A stretch of DNA of 31,249 nt from JAFGRR01 sp964563855 (GCA_964563855.1 CAZLYU010000043.1:1-31249), one strand, 5' to 3'. Positions 22,723 to 31,229 are shown, counted from the first letter of the stretch. Notes: generated by a model not told the origin, from the letters alone. Program-made: numbers and translations.

Positions 22723-25137
22723 GGCCTGCACCGCCGCGACGTCGGCCAGATCAATATCCCCGTCGCGCGGCGCCGCATCGTAGGTGCGAATCGTTGGCGG
22801 CAACTGACCGGCGCGCGGCCCGGTGACTAGCGCGAGCATGGCCATGGCGTCCGCCGTGCTGGCGGCGCCGTCGGCGTCGCCATCACCGGTGGGGCGGTCG
22901 AACACGTCGATCTCGATGATGACGGGGGCGCTGAACGCCTTGCGCAAACGATCGATATCGCGACTCTCCTGCGCGGGGCAGCTTTGCGCGTAGGTCGTGC
23001 TTTCGTCGACCAGACCCTGCCACGGATCGTGGAACGTGTCGCCGATCGAGCTGCCGAAAAACACCAGCCGTAGATTGGTGGCGCTTTCCGCCAGCGTGCC
23101 GGTCAGTGGGCGAGTCAAACGCGTGAGGCTCGCGCCGTGAACGCCGCTGTTGGTGCTTCCAAAGGCGCCGCTGGTCGCCTCGCGCGCCAGCAACGTATAT
23201 GTCGCGCCGCCATCGAATGATGCGTAAGCGTCGTAGTGCTGAAACACACGGCCATCCATTCCCGGGTTCGCCGCGAAGACCGCGAGCTGGCGGATGTCGG
23301 TCGGTGTCGCAAAGTCATAGCGCAGCACCGCCGCCGCGCGGGCGAAGTCGCGAAGCACCACCCCATCCTCGCCGGCGCCGTCCGTGAACTTCGCGAGGTG
23401 AGCGCTCGGGCTGGGATCGCTGTAGCCCGCCCAAAAACCCGGAACCGGGTCGGTCGTCGGCGTTAGACAGTTGTCTGCGCCAAACAGGTAGGCGAACACG
23501 TCGTGGTCAGAATCAATCAGACCGGTTTCAAAGGTCGCGATCTCTCCGCTGATGAGGTCGTCGGTCGCCGGCGTCTGCGAAAGCCCGCTCGGACCCGCGA
23601 CGTCCGCCGCGAACGCATGTTCGTTTAGCACCACCGCCGGTGCATCATGGCTCCGTCCATAGACCTCGAACTCCGGCAGTCGGGCGTAGCCGTCGGCCTC
23701 GCCGGCGTCGGTGATGTGCAGCCGCACGTAGCGAGCGAGCGCTGGGGTCGCGAGGCGGACGCGATTCACAGGCTCGCGATTGAGATTGGTGATCGCCGCG
23801 ACGGTACTCCACGGGCCGTCGAGCGTCGTCGCGGTCGCGATCGAAAATGACGCGGTGTTGAAGAAGTCCGGTTCGTGTCCCATCTCGGCGTGCGCGAGCG
23901 CGAACTCGTGCACCTCGTACCAGTCGCCGAGATCGAGCGTGAGGGTGTGGTCGTCGAGCGGCGCTAGCGCGGTCCACTTCGTGAAGGGGGTTCCGTCGCA
24001 GGCGTAGGCGGCGAGTTCGTTCGGCGGGAGTTCAGCCGACGCCCAGACGGTCGCGTCGAGCGCCAGGTTACGCACTGCGCCCGCCGTTGCGCGGCGCACG
24101 CGGTGATAGAGCGGCTTGATGTCGAAGCCCTGGGTCACCACACCGAAGTACTCGGTGGTTTCCGGGGTTCCCAGCTCGAAGTCTTTGTACTGAAATAGAA
24201 ACGTCTTCTCGGCGTAGGGGCCGTAGCCGTCGGAATAGTCCAGGCTTTGGGCGATGTCGAAGCCGATGTCGAAGTACTCACCCTGCAGCCACTCATTGAA
24301 GTACGATGCGCCGCCCGGGTTAATGCTGCTGAAAGCCAGCGGCGAGCTGTTCCAACCGTACTCGGTGAACCAGATGCGTTTGTACTGATCGCCGTACAAG
24401 GTCATCAGGGCGCGCATCCCGAGCGTCCCGTTCAGACGCTGCTCGAGATAGTCGGCCGGATTGTTCGTCCAGTCGTAGGGGTGCTGCCCCATAATGTCGA
24501 AAGGGTAGATCCCGTTCAGGGCGTGATAGTCGGCAAAGTACGATGAACGGTACACCGAACGCATGTAGGTGTAGGTCGGCGTCCAGTAGCCGGTGAGACC
24601 CGCCAGGATCACCGTCGCCCGCGGGTCGGCCGCTTTGATCGCGGGATAGCAGATCGACATCATGCGGCCGAACTTGTCGGGAATGATGTAGCCGAGCGAG
24701 TCCGGCTCGTTCCAGACTTCCCAGAAACGGATCGGGCCGCTCGGAAAGTCTTTGTAGCGATTCACCACCTCGACGCAGCGATCACGAAACGAGTCTTGCC
24801 ACGCATCATCCGCCCATAGCGCCGCGTTCCCGCCGTAGAACTTGGTTTGATAGGTGAGCAGACCGAGCACCTGCAACCCGTGCGCATTCGCCCGGTTGAT
24901 GATCTCGTCGTACTGCGTGTAGTTGATGCTGTCGCCCGTGGCGATGAACTCCACGCGAATCCAGGTGATCCCGATGTCGGCCAGGTCGCGGGCGACCTGC
25001 TCGGTAAATGTCACCTGACCCTGAAACACCGGCGCACCGATGCTGATTCCGAAGTGATCAGCGTAGGGCGGCGCCGTCTGTGCAAGCGCCGGCCAGCAAC
25101 CGATCGTCGTCAACAAAGCAAACAAACACGCACGCAT
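22711..25137 (-). CDS. Secreted clan GH-A glycoside hydrolase with F5/8C and dockerin-like domains
   Basis: This is an 808-residue exported enzyme. The signal peptide covers about residues 1-20 (ending WPALAQ). Residues about 25-350 form a TIM barrel: FWEVWNEPDS gives the acid/base Glu144 and RIWFTEYGWNSS the nucleophile Glu259, as in clan GH-A (GH5, GH30, GH39 and relatives). Residues about 355-495 look like an F5/8 type C (CBM32-like) sugar-binding domain, with ACDGTPFTKW and ARYVRLHITDAG. The last part (about 530-808) is a module shared with the secreted protein at 18150-19229 and ends in calcium-loop-like DGDADGAASTADA and DGDIDLADVAAVQA. ATG 25137 has GGAGGAG 8 bases upstream; longer frames overlap the hydrolase gene next door. 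It is last in a three-gene operon. The polysaccharide target is unknown. Confidence 0.87.
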   Translation of the reverse strand: MRACLFALLTTIGCWPALAQTAPPYADHFGISIGAPVFQGQVTFTEQVARDLADIGITWIRVEFIATGDSINYTQYDEIINRANAHGLQVLGLLTYQTKFYGGNAALWADDAWQDSFRDRCVEVVNRYKDFPSGPIRFWEVWNEPDSLGYIIPDKFGRMMSICYPAIKAADPRATVILAGLTGYWTPTYTYMRSVYRSSYFADYHALNGIYPFDIMGQHPYDWTNNPADYLEQRLNGTLGMRALMTLYGDQYKRIWFTEYGWNSSPLAFSSINPGGASYFNEWLQGEYFDIGFDIAQSLDYSDGYGPYAEKTFLFQYKDFELGTPETTEYFGVVTQGFDIKPLYHRVRRATAGAVRNLALDATVWASAELPPNELAAYACDGTPFTKWTALAPLDDHTLTLDLGDWYEVHEFALAHAEMGHEPDFFNTASFSIATATTLDGPWSTVAAITNLNREPVNRVRLATPALARYVRLHITDAGEADGYARLPEFEVYGRSHDAPAVVLNEHAFAADVAGPSGLSQTPATDDLISGEIATFETGLIDSDHDVFAYLFGADNCLTPTTDPVPGFWAGYSDPSPSAHLAKFTDGAGEDGVVLRDFARAAAVLRYDFATPTDIRQLAVFAANPGMDGRVFQHYDAYASFDGGATYTLLAREATSGAFGSTNSGVHGASLTRLTRPLTGTLAESATNLRLVFFGSSIGDTFHDPWQGLVDESTTYAQSCPAQESRDIDRLRKAFSAPVIIEIDVFDRPTGDGDADGAASTADAMAMLALVTGPRAGQLPPTIRTYDAAPRDGDIDLADVAAVQALVE

Positions 25138-25142
25138 CGGAA

Positions 25143-26957
25143 TCACTCCTCCGATCGAGACTGACTTACGGATTCCCCGCCGCCGGAGCCGCGGCCGATT
25201 GGCAATTCGAGGTAGCTGGCGTGCTCCGCGTCGTGGTGAACGCGAATCGTCGCCGTGCGGGCGTCCGCACCGGTCTCTTCGGCGACCACGCCGCCAGCGT
25301 TGTAGTTCTTCTGTGCAAACATCGAGTTCGGCGACGTAATCAGCACTCGCAGCCGCGCCGCCGCGGGCAGACGCCGTGCGAACCAGTTGAACGTTTCGAA
25401 AGTCACTCGCTCGATCTGACCCGGCTTCATCCGTTCGGCGCGGGTCAGTGAGTGGCGATAGCGCAATCGTTTGGCGTCGCGCGCGAGGTACACGCTCGTT
25501 CCGTCGGGACGAATCTCGAACAGCGAGACCGTGACGTCGGTATCGGGCACGTCGGTGCTGAGATAGAGGTGCAACCGCACGACGCCGATCACTTCCAACG
25601 GCTCCGCAAGCGGCGGCGTGTGGTAGATCAACCCGCGCTCGCCGAGCGACACGGCCGACGTCTGATCGACGTAGCTGTCGGAGCGCTCGCCGTCGAAGCG
25701 GATACGGCTGATGTCCAGCGGATCGTAGACGTACGTGTCCGGCGCTGTCTGCGTCGTGGGTTGCGTTGGCAGCAGTCGCCCCGAATGGAATACGTCGTTC
25801 GCGTAGCCGTTGGAGTGCAAATACCACTTCTGCGCCGCATGAGTCGCCTCCGCAAGCGTGGGGGCGCTGCGCCACACTTCGGCGCCGGGGCCGGCGACGT
25901 AGTACGTTACGCGATCTTTCAACTGCTCCGGGCGTGGGCCCCGACCGAGCGCCCACTCATAAAAGCCCAGATGCAAGGCGTTCAGATCCAGAACCGACCG
26001 TTCGTCAAACGTCAGCCCGCGAAACGTTGCGCTCGGGTGTACGCAGCCGCCGTGCGTCCACGGACCGATGAGCAAGTAGTGCTTCTCGAAGCCCGTCGCC
26101 GATCCGTGCGCCGCGTGCCGCCGGTAAAACTCCAACGCGCCGATTTGATCCGCGTCGTAGTGGCCGGTGATGGTCAGAATCGGTAGGTCGAAGGCCGTGT
26201 AATCCCCGTCGGCTGGCGCGAGCGACTTCCAGTAGTCGTCATACGTCGGATGTGCGACCCAGGTCTGGAAGTTCTCCGAGGGGTTGCCGACCAGCGTGTC
26301 GAGCGTGCGAAACGCGCGATGCTCGCGGAACAGACGCTCGTAAGCGGGCTTCCAGACCGACTCGGCGTCGCCGCTCACGTTGCTGTTCTGTGTCACGCCG
26401 CTGGTCGACGTGAGCCACTGAATGTTGTACGGCGCGGCGATGTTGTTGAAGATCGGGAAGTCGATGCCTGGGTACGCAGACGCGGTGGGCGCGATGGCGC
26501 GCAGCGCCGCCGGCCGGGCCATGAGCGTCGCCCACTGATTCGTGCCGAGATACGACGCTCCCCACATGACGACATTCCCGTCGCACCAGGGCTGCCGCGC
26601 GAGGAACGCCACGACGTCGGCCCCGTCCTTGCTGTCGTGCTCAAACGGCTTGAAGACTCCATCCGAGTTGCCGCGACCGCGGACGTCGACGGTCGCCACG
26701 GCATAGCCGCGCTTGGCGAACCAGACGCCCCAGCCGTGATAATTGTCGGCGTGGTAGGGGGTGAAGATCAGAATGCACGGGACGCGCGCATCGCGCTCGG
26801 CTGGCCGGTAGACATTTGCATGCAGCGTCGCCCCGTCGCGCATGGGGATCTGCTCGCCCCAGCGCATCTGCACGCCGTGATCGGCGTCGGGCCCGACCCC
26901 CGCGACCATCGCGATGCAAATGGCTAACAGACAAACGCAGTCGCGTGCGCCGGGCAT
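25143..26957 (-). CDS. CocE/NonD (X-Pro dipeptidyl-peptidase S15) family hydrolase, probably exported
   Basis: This 604-residue protein is an alpha/beta hydrolase of the CocE/NonD group. The catalytic set is Ser135 in MWGASYLG, Asp268 in ITGHYDAD and His302 in GPWTHGG. A jelly-roll domain covers the C-terminal part (from about 400), with FETFNWFARRLPAAARLRV. The N-terminus has a hydrophobic stretch (about 8-20) after MPGARDC, likely a signal peptide or lipobox-like anchor. Family members act as esterases, acylases or peptidases, so the substrate is open. Acting as an esterase on a decorated polysaccharide would fit its neighbours. ATG 26957 has AAAGGAG 5 bases upstream. Gaps to its neighbours are 10 and 5 bases, so the three genes form an operon. 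Confidence 0.88.
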   Translation of the reverse strand: MPGARDCVCLLAICIAMVAGVGPDADHGVQMRWGEQIPMRDGATLHANVYRPAERDARVPCILIFTPYHADNYHGWGVWFAKRGYAVATVDVRGRGNSDGVFKPFEHDSKDGADVVAFLARQPWCDGNVVMWGASYLGTNQWATLMARPAALRAIAPTASAYPGIDFPIFNNIAAPYNIQWLTSTSGVTQNSNVSGDAESVWKPAYERLFREHRAFRTLDTLVGNPSENFQTWVAHPTYDDYWKSLAPADGDYTAFDLPILTITGHYDADQIGALEFYRRHAAHGSATGFEKHYLLIGPWTHGGCVHPSATFRGLTFDERSVLDLNALHLGFYEWALGRGPRPEQLKDRVTYYVAGPGAEVWRSAPTLAEATHAAQKWYLHSNGYANDVFHSGRLLPTQPTTQTAPDTYVYDPLDISRIRFDGERSDSYVDQTSAVSLGERGLIYHTPPLAEPLEVIGVVRLHLYLSTDVPDTDVTVSLFEIRPDGTSVYLARDAKRLRYRHSLTRAERMKPGQIERVTFETFNWFARRLPAAARLRVLITSPNSMFAQKNYNAGGVVAEETGADARTATIRVHHDAEHASYLELPIGRGSGGGESVSQSRSEE

Positions 26958-26967
26958 CAGCACTCCT

Positions 26968-27993
26968 TTACAACGGGGAAAGCTCGGCGACGCGGTCCCA
27001 CGTCTCGAACACCGCCCGGACGTTCTCCGGCCGCGCGCTCGGACCAAACTCGCACTGCGCGATCACGCCGCCGCGACCGGTGTACAGCGCCGCCGCGACG
27101 CGCTCCACCGCCGCGCGCGCCTCGTCCGGAGAACCGTAGGCGAGCACGTGCTGTCGGTCGACCTCGCCCCAAAACGTGATCCGCCCTCCAAAGCGTTGGC
27201 CAATCGCTTCGATGTCCATGCAGAAGAGCTGGCTGTTGATTGCGTCGACGCCGACCTCGATCAGATCGTCGTAAATGTCCATGATGCAGCCGTCACTGTG
27301 CATGAACGCGAACTTGCCCGCCCCGTGGATGATGCGGCAGTAGTCCGCGTAGAGCGGCTTGAAGAGCTCGCGCCAGAGTCGCGGGCGAACGAGCAACGCG
27401 TTCTGCGACCCCCAGTCGTCGTACCACGCGATCGCGTCGACATCCGTCTTGACCCACGCTTCCAGGAGCTCGCACGCCCACGTGTGCACCCGATCACGCA
27501 AGGCGAAGAAGCCCGCGGGTTGGCGCAGGCAGTCCATCAGAACGTTCTCAGTGCCGCGGAGAAACTGCATGCGCTCGAAGGGGCGGATGGGCGCCAGCAG
27601 CACCACGAAGCGATCCGTTGCGGCGCACGAACGGTTCACTTGATCGCGGTCGAGCCGCACCCATGACGAAGGAGGTCGCACCCGATCGAGATCGCTCGCG
27701 TAGCTTTGCACGAGCGGAACTTTCACCTCGCCCATGATGTTGGGCAGCAGATTCACGAACGTGCAGCCCCACTCGTCGACGAACTCGCCAACCGCGTTGG
27801 GGTCGCCGCGCATGTGATCGAGGCGTGGCAGGTCGAGGTCGGGCCCGACGATGTCATCAGGGAATGTCTGACGGATTTCAGCGAGTTCCGTCGGATATGC
27901 CGACTCGGCCAGCGGACCGGCCCACAGGTGCCGTGGAACACGCGGGGTGGCTTGAAACCGCAGGGTGCGCTGCACGAGTTCGCGCGCGGTCAT
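26968..27993 (-). CDS. Uroporphyrinogen decarboxylase family protein (methyltransferase-like)
   Basis: This is a 341-residue TIM-barrel protein of the UroD superfamily. MTARELVQRTLRF at the start, GKFAFMHSDGCIMDIYDDLI (227-245) and the end IAQCEFGPSARPENVRAVFE are typical. True HemE motifs are absent. Members with this pattern resemble corrinoid-dependent methyltransferases such as MtaA/MtbA, in which His and Cys residues bind zinc; here His232, Cys236 and Cys314 are candidates. A role in handling a methylated compound, perhaps a sugar, is inference. No corrinoid protein is encoded nearby. I chose ATG 27993 because CGAGGA precedes it and conservation starts there. It is first in the operon and has a good promoter at 28046-28074. 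Confidence 0.85.
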   Translation of the reverse strand: MTARELVQRTLRFQATPRVPRHLWAGPLAESAYPTELAEIRQTFPDDIVGPDLDLPRLDHMRGDPNAVGEFVDEWGCTFVNLLPNIMGEVKVPLVQSYASDLDRVRPPSSWVRLDRDQVNRSCAATDRFVVLLAPIRPFERMQFLRGTENVLMDCLRQPAGFFALRDRVHTWACELLEAWVKTDVDAIAWYDDWGSQNALLVRPRLWRELFKPLYADYCRIIHGAGKFAFMHSDGCIMDIYDDLIEVGVDAINSQLFCMDIEAIGQRFGGRITFWGEVDRQHVLAYGSPDEARAAVERVAAALYTGRGGVIAQCEFGPSARPENVRAVFETWDRVAELSPL

Positions 27994-28045
27994 GATCAGG
28001 TGGTCCTCGCGTGACAGTACGCTCCGGGGCCATCGCCCGACACCC

Positions 28046-28074
28046 ATTAGACCCAGCGATGGCTGCAATCGCAA
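28046..28074 (-). promoter_or_regulatory. Promoter of the UroD-CocE-GH operon
   Basis: On the minus strand, TTGCGA (28074-28069) and TCTAAT (28051-28046) are 17 bases apart, matching consensus at four and five of six positions. The start should be near 28039, giving a leader of about 46 bases. Confidence 0.6.
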
Positions 28075-28080
28075 GCGCAA

Positions 28081-28092
28081 TTGATATATCAA
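28081..28092. promoter_or_regulatory. Candidate operator TTGATATATCAA
   Basis: This is a perfect 12-bp palindrome inside the wider near-palindrome CAATTGATATATCAAATTG. It begins 6 bases upstream of the -35 box, where an activator or repressor could act. It shares the ATTTGATA half with sequence near 20489-20496 by the regulator gene. Confidence 0.45.
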
Positions 28093-28376
28093 ATTGGTGG
28101 ATATGATAACTCTCCTGCAGCCCGGATGCGGGGAGCGTTCCCGACACGGCTTTCCGAATACATGTTGGGCTCTGCGAACACGGGTCACAGGCCGGAAGCG
28201 GGGCGCGTGCGAGCCCGTTGTCCGCCGATGGTCCTTTACAAATCACGCGTTTTTGTTGTTGCATTTGAGCGCCGTGATCGGTTACCTTTTCGGGATTGGC
28301 GGGTGAGAGTCAATGCATTCCCGCCGAGAGTCCAATTCCCGAGTTGCTCTATTCTGAGCGAGAGGAGGAAGTTGCC

Positions 28377-29039
28377 GTGAATCGTTTTGCGCAGTTGATG
28401 CTCCGTGGCGCTCTGCCGGGCCTCGTCGCGTGCCTCGCGTCCGCCAACCTGCTCACCAACCCCAGCTTCGAGAACAGCGGCCCCAACTTCGCCCCAGCCG
28501 CGAATTGGGACAGCAGCGCGACCGCGGATCATGCGACCTTCAGCCGACCCAACAACGGCGCCTTGGGATCGCGTTTCGCCTTCCTGAACGGGGACCCCGC
28601 TGACTCGCGTCTCTGGACGCTGCAGGTCCTCTCGACCGATCCCACCGTACCCCTCAGCGCCCGCGCCACTTCCGACGTCGCCTTCGACGCGCTGACGACG
28701 TACACGTTCTCCGGTTGGGCGGTCGACGGTACCGGCGACGTGGGCGGCGAAGTGTTGTTCGAGATCGGCTATCTCACCAACCTCGCCGACCTCAACTCGT
28801 TCCAGCCGCTCTCCGCCATGAGTTACGCCGTCAGCGACACCTGGACGAGTTTCGCCGGCGCCTCCCATACGCCCGGCGCCGGCGACGCCGAAGTGGGTCA
28901 GCCCATCGCCGTGCGCATCCGCGCGGTTGATCTGACCGATGGATCAGACGACATCTGGTTCGATCAGATGTCGCTCATTCCTGAGCCGGCCAGCTTGATG
29001 CTGCTGACGCTCGCGGGTCTGGCGTTGCGTCGTCGCTAA
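28377..29039 (+). CDS. PEP-CTERM exported protein, carbohydrate-binding-like
   Basis: This is a 220-residue exported protein. A short signal peptide (about 1-23, ending ACLASA) is followed by NLLTNPSFENSG, the usual opening of a beta-sandwich fold related to carbohydrate-binding modules. Toward the end are DDIWFDQMSLIPEPASL and a hydrophobic span ending LALRRR, a complete PEP-CTERM sorting signal: PEP motif, transmembrane helix and arginine tail. It is therefore a likely substrate of the exosortase encoded at 4818-5732. GTG 28377 is the start, with AGGAGG 8 bases upstream; the frame upstream is not protein-like. The ligand is unknown. Confidence 0.88.
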   Translation: MNRFAQLMLRGALPGLVACLASANLLTNPSFENSGPNFAPAANWDSSATADHATFSRPNNGALGSRFAFLNGDPADSRLWTLQVLSTDPTVPLSARATSDVAFDALTTYTFSGWAVDGTGDVGGEVLFEIGYLTNLADLNSFQPLSAMSYAVSDTWTSFAGASHTPGAGDAEVGQPIAVRIRAVDLTDGSDDIWFDQMSLIPEPASLMLLTLAGLALRRR

Positions 29040-29140
29040 CCAGCAAACTGCTGCATTTCGATTTGGAGAGTCGTGCGGCCGATCAGCCGCGAGAGTCAAG
29101 TCACATCTATCTTTCAGATTTGCTTCGGAGGAGTAAAGCC

Positions 29141-29953
29141 ATGCGTTTCGTGTCTATCGTCACCGCCATGTTGCTCGCCACGTCCGCCGCCCAAGCCGAT
29201 ACCTGGTTCGGCGAGCTCTACGGCGATACCAACGCCCAGCCCGCCTACGGCGGCCCCGATTTGTCGGCGCGCCCGGCGGTCTCGTCGAGCGACCACATTC
29301 AGGGCCAGGTCCCCTCGGTCACCAAAGGCCCGCAGATCGGCACGGCTGCGGGCATGACCGACGGCTCCGACGCCGACCCCGATGACGTTGTCGCGGCCGA
29401 CTTCGGCGCCGACGTCCCCATGGTCTTCACGTGGGAGGACAGCGCCGGAACGTTCGACCCCTCGCCAGTTCTCGCGATTCGCTCGTTCGGCGGCAATGCC
29501 GATACGCGCAACTGGCAGAACGTCGTGTTCGAATGGAAGAATGCGGCTGGCGACTGGAACACCTTCTTCGCCAATCACAACTTCGGCCACCTGCACGCGA
29601 TGATCAATGAACCCAGCACGCCCAACGAGCCGTGGTGGGGCAACAACATCGCCGCCGAGTTCCCCTCGGCCAGCAAGTCGATGATCGAGATCAACAACGG
29701 CGGCGCCCCGCTGCTCAACGGGGAAGTGGTGTACGGTTTGCGGGCCAGCTACTGGCTTGTGTCCAGCTTCGACTCCACGATCCGTCCGAGCCAGGACGAA
29801 CTCAGCAAGGGCTTCGATCCGGTCGGCAACGGCCTCTTCGCCGACGTCACCGGCTCGGTCCTCGAAGAGATCGACGTGATCGTGCCTGAGCCCACGACCG
29901 CGCTCCTACTGCTCGTCGGTGGCGCAGCGCTCGCCGCCCGTCGCCGTAGCTAG
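29141..29953 (+). CDS. PEP-CTERM exported protein, unknown function
   Basis: This is a 270-residue exported protein. The signal peptide is about residues 1-19 (MRFVSIVTAMLLATSAAQA). The mature part is acidic and rich in Gly, Asn, Asp and Trp, probably beta-rich, with WEDSAGTFDPSPVLAIRSFG and FEWKNAAGDWNTFF. The C-terminus holds VPEPTTALLLLVGGAAL and ends AARRRS, a PEP-CTERM signal. ATG 29141 has GGAGGAG 7 bases upstream. It follows another PEP-CTERM gene at 101 bases. Small hairpins in between (CAGCA/TGCTG at 29041-29053 and GCGGC/GCCGC near 29075-29090) might modulate read-through. No family beyond the sorting signal was recognised. Confidence 0.85.
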   Translation: MRFVSIVTAMLLATSAAQADTWFGELYGDTNAQPAYGGPDLSARPAVSSSDHIQGQVPSVTKGPQIGTAAGMTDGSDADPDDVVAADFGADVPMVFTWEDSAGTFDPSPVLAIRSFGGNADTRNWQNVVFEWKNAAGDWNTFFANHNFGHLHAMINEPSTPNEPWWGNNIAAEFPSASKSMIEINNGGAPLLNGEVVYGLRASYWLVSSFDSTIRPSQDELSKGFDPVGNGLFADVTGSVLEEIDVIVPEPTTALLLLVGGAALAARRRS

Positions 29954-29984
29954 AGAAACACCCACCGATTGAATCAATCGAGAA

Positions 29985-30016
29985 GGGCGGGCGTCTCGCG
30001 AACAAGGCGCCCGCCC
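29985..30016. terminator. Bidirectional terminator hairpin
   Basis: GGGCGGGCGTC (29985-29995) pairs with GGCGCCCGCCC (30006-30016) as an 11-bp stem with one G-T pair and a 10-base loop. GTTTT follows 5 bases later on the plus strand. It lies between the convergent stops at 29953 and 30070. Confidence 0.8.
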
Positions 30017-30069
30017 TCACGTTTTGACCCAAACGGCAACCGTCGCGGCGCCCCTCAGGAAAGTCGCGC

Positions 30070-30978
30070 TTAACGCCGACGAATCGCCAGCGTCAGCCCT
30101 GCGATGACGAGCACCGCGGTGGTCGGCTCGGGGAGCGGCGAGACGCCGAAGTACTGGAAGCTGTTGCCCGATCCGCTGAACGCGAAGTCGGTGGCCATGT
30201 CGGTGTTTGGGTCGAGAATGCCGGCCCGTGTACCGCCTGAATAGACCAGGTTGCCGTTGCCGAGCTGCCACAGCCCGCGCAGGCCAAGCTGACCCGGGTT
30301 CACCTCGGTGTAGTCGAGCTGATTGCCCAGCGCGTCGTACTCATAGATTCCGGCCGGCGTGCTGAAGCCGCCAACGAGCAGGTTGCCGTTGTCCTTCTCG
30401 AAGATCTGTCGCGGGAAATCGATCCCGGTCAGACCGTCGGAGTCGTGGATCGGCCCCAGCGAGTTGCCGGCGAGGTCGAAACGCTCAATCGTGTCGCCGG
30501 AGCTGTTCGTCACCAGCATGTCATTGTCGCGAAAGTGGATGTACCACGGGCTGGCGATCGGGTTCGCGAACTGCTGCACATTGTCGCCGTCCAGCGTCAT
30601 GCTCAGCACGCTTTCTTCGAGCGGTCCGCTCGCCACCGCGGCGTAGAGCACGCCGTCGCGCACCGCGATGTGACGGATGTTGTCGATCCCGTCGGTGTTG
30701 TCGGCGATGGTCCGAAGATAGTCGCCGCCGTAGCTGTACTCGTAGATCGCGTCATTGCTCTGATCAGCGATGAGCAGGGTGCCGACGGTGCTGTCGATCA
30801 CCGACGTGACCGTGCCCCAGCGGGCGGGATCAGCGACGACGCTCGGATTGATCAGGCTGCCGTCCATCGGGTCCAGCGCCAGAACGCGGTCGTTGCCGCT
30901 ATCCATCAGCAGCAAGAAGTCGGCGTGAGCGGCGGCGGCGAGCGCGCAGACGCACGCTGCGGTCATCAAGTTGCGCAT
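30070..30978 (-). CDS. PEP-CTERM exported protein with beta-propeller-like repeats
   Basis: This is a 302-residue exported protein. The signal peptide is about residues 1-19 (MRNLMTAACVCALAAAAHA). The mature part has repeated units of the kind seen in NHL/SMP-30-like beta-propellers: LLLMDSGNDRVLALDPMDG, LLIADQSNDAIYEYSYGG, MLVTNSSGDTIERFDLAG and GIYEYDALGNQL, each a strand-turn-strand followed by a polar loop. The C-terminus is PLPEPTTAVLVIAGL ending AIRRR, a PEP-CTERM signal. ATG 30978 has GAGGAG 9 bases upstream. It may bind a ligand or partner at the cell surface; no enzyme motif is visible. It converges with the other two PEP-CTERM genes on a shared terminator. Confidence 0.88.
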   Translation of the reverse strand: MRNLMTAACVCALAAAAHADFLLLMDSGNDRVLALDPMDGSLINPSVVADPARWGTVTSVIDSTVGTLLIADQSNDAIYEYSYGGDYLRTIADNTDGIDNIRHIAVRDGVLYAAVASGPLEESVLSMTLDGDNVQQFANPIASPWYIHFRDNDMLVTNSSGDTIERFDLAGNSLGPIHDSDGLTGIDFPRQIFEKDNGNLLVGGFSTPAGIYEYDALGNQLDYTEVNPGQLGLRGLWQLGNGNLVYSGGTRAGILDPNTDMATDFAFSGSGNSFQYFGVSPLPEPTTAVLVIAGLTLAIRRR

Positions 30979-31163
30979 AATGGGGGTCTCCTCTTTCCCG
31001 GTGCGCCTCGGTTGTCCTGTCCGCATTGATTTGCGGCCCAACTCGCTCAGGGTAGCAAAACGCTGCAACGTTCGTAACCGTGTCTTTCTGAGGCGTTGGC
31101 CCGCCGTGCGTCGACCGCGACCGCCGCGCATCTGGGAAGGCGTCCTCGAATGACGCTGGCGCC

Positions 31164-31229
31164 CTCGCCCTTGAACAAGGGGGGCTTCGCTGACCGAGGG
31201 CTCGCCCTTGAACAAGGGGGGCTTCGCTG
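31164..31229. repeat. Two copies of a 29-bp direct repeat with an internal palindrome
   Basis: The same 29 bases (starting CTCGCCCTTGAACAAGG) occur at 31164-31192 and 31201-31229, 37 bases apart. Each copy contains CCCTTG-AA-CAAGGG, a hairpin-forming palindrome. The second copy runs into 13 consecutive G (31229-31241). This looks like an intergenic palindromic repeat family at a contig or window edge. Confidence 0.75.

Larger units (their letters stand above)
27994..28376. other. Divergent regulatory spacer between the UroD-led operon and the first PEP-CTERM gene
   Basis: This 383-base spacer holds the minus-strand promoter (28046-28074), a TTGATATATCAA palindrome (28081-28092), an ACAAAT half-site near 28235, and the strong ribosome site AGGAGG (28363-28368) of the plus-strand gene. 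I found no convincing -35/-10 pair for the plus-strand gene and no coding sequence. Confidence 0.5.

Noticed and set aside
25138..25956. N-terminal extension of the glycoside hydrolase frame up to 25956
   Set aside because: It overlaps the CocE-type gene on the same strand in another frame, is not protein-like, and the signal peptide with GGAGGAG begins at 25137.
31164..31229. Possible CRISPR array
   Set aside because: Only two copies with an 8-base spacer are present, far too short for a CRISPR spacer, and no cas gene is nearby.
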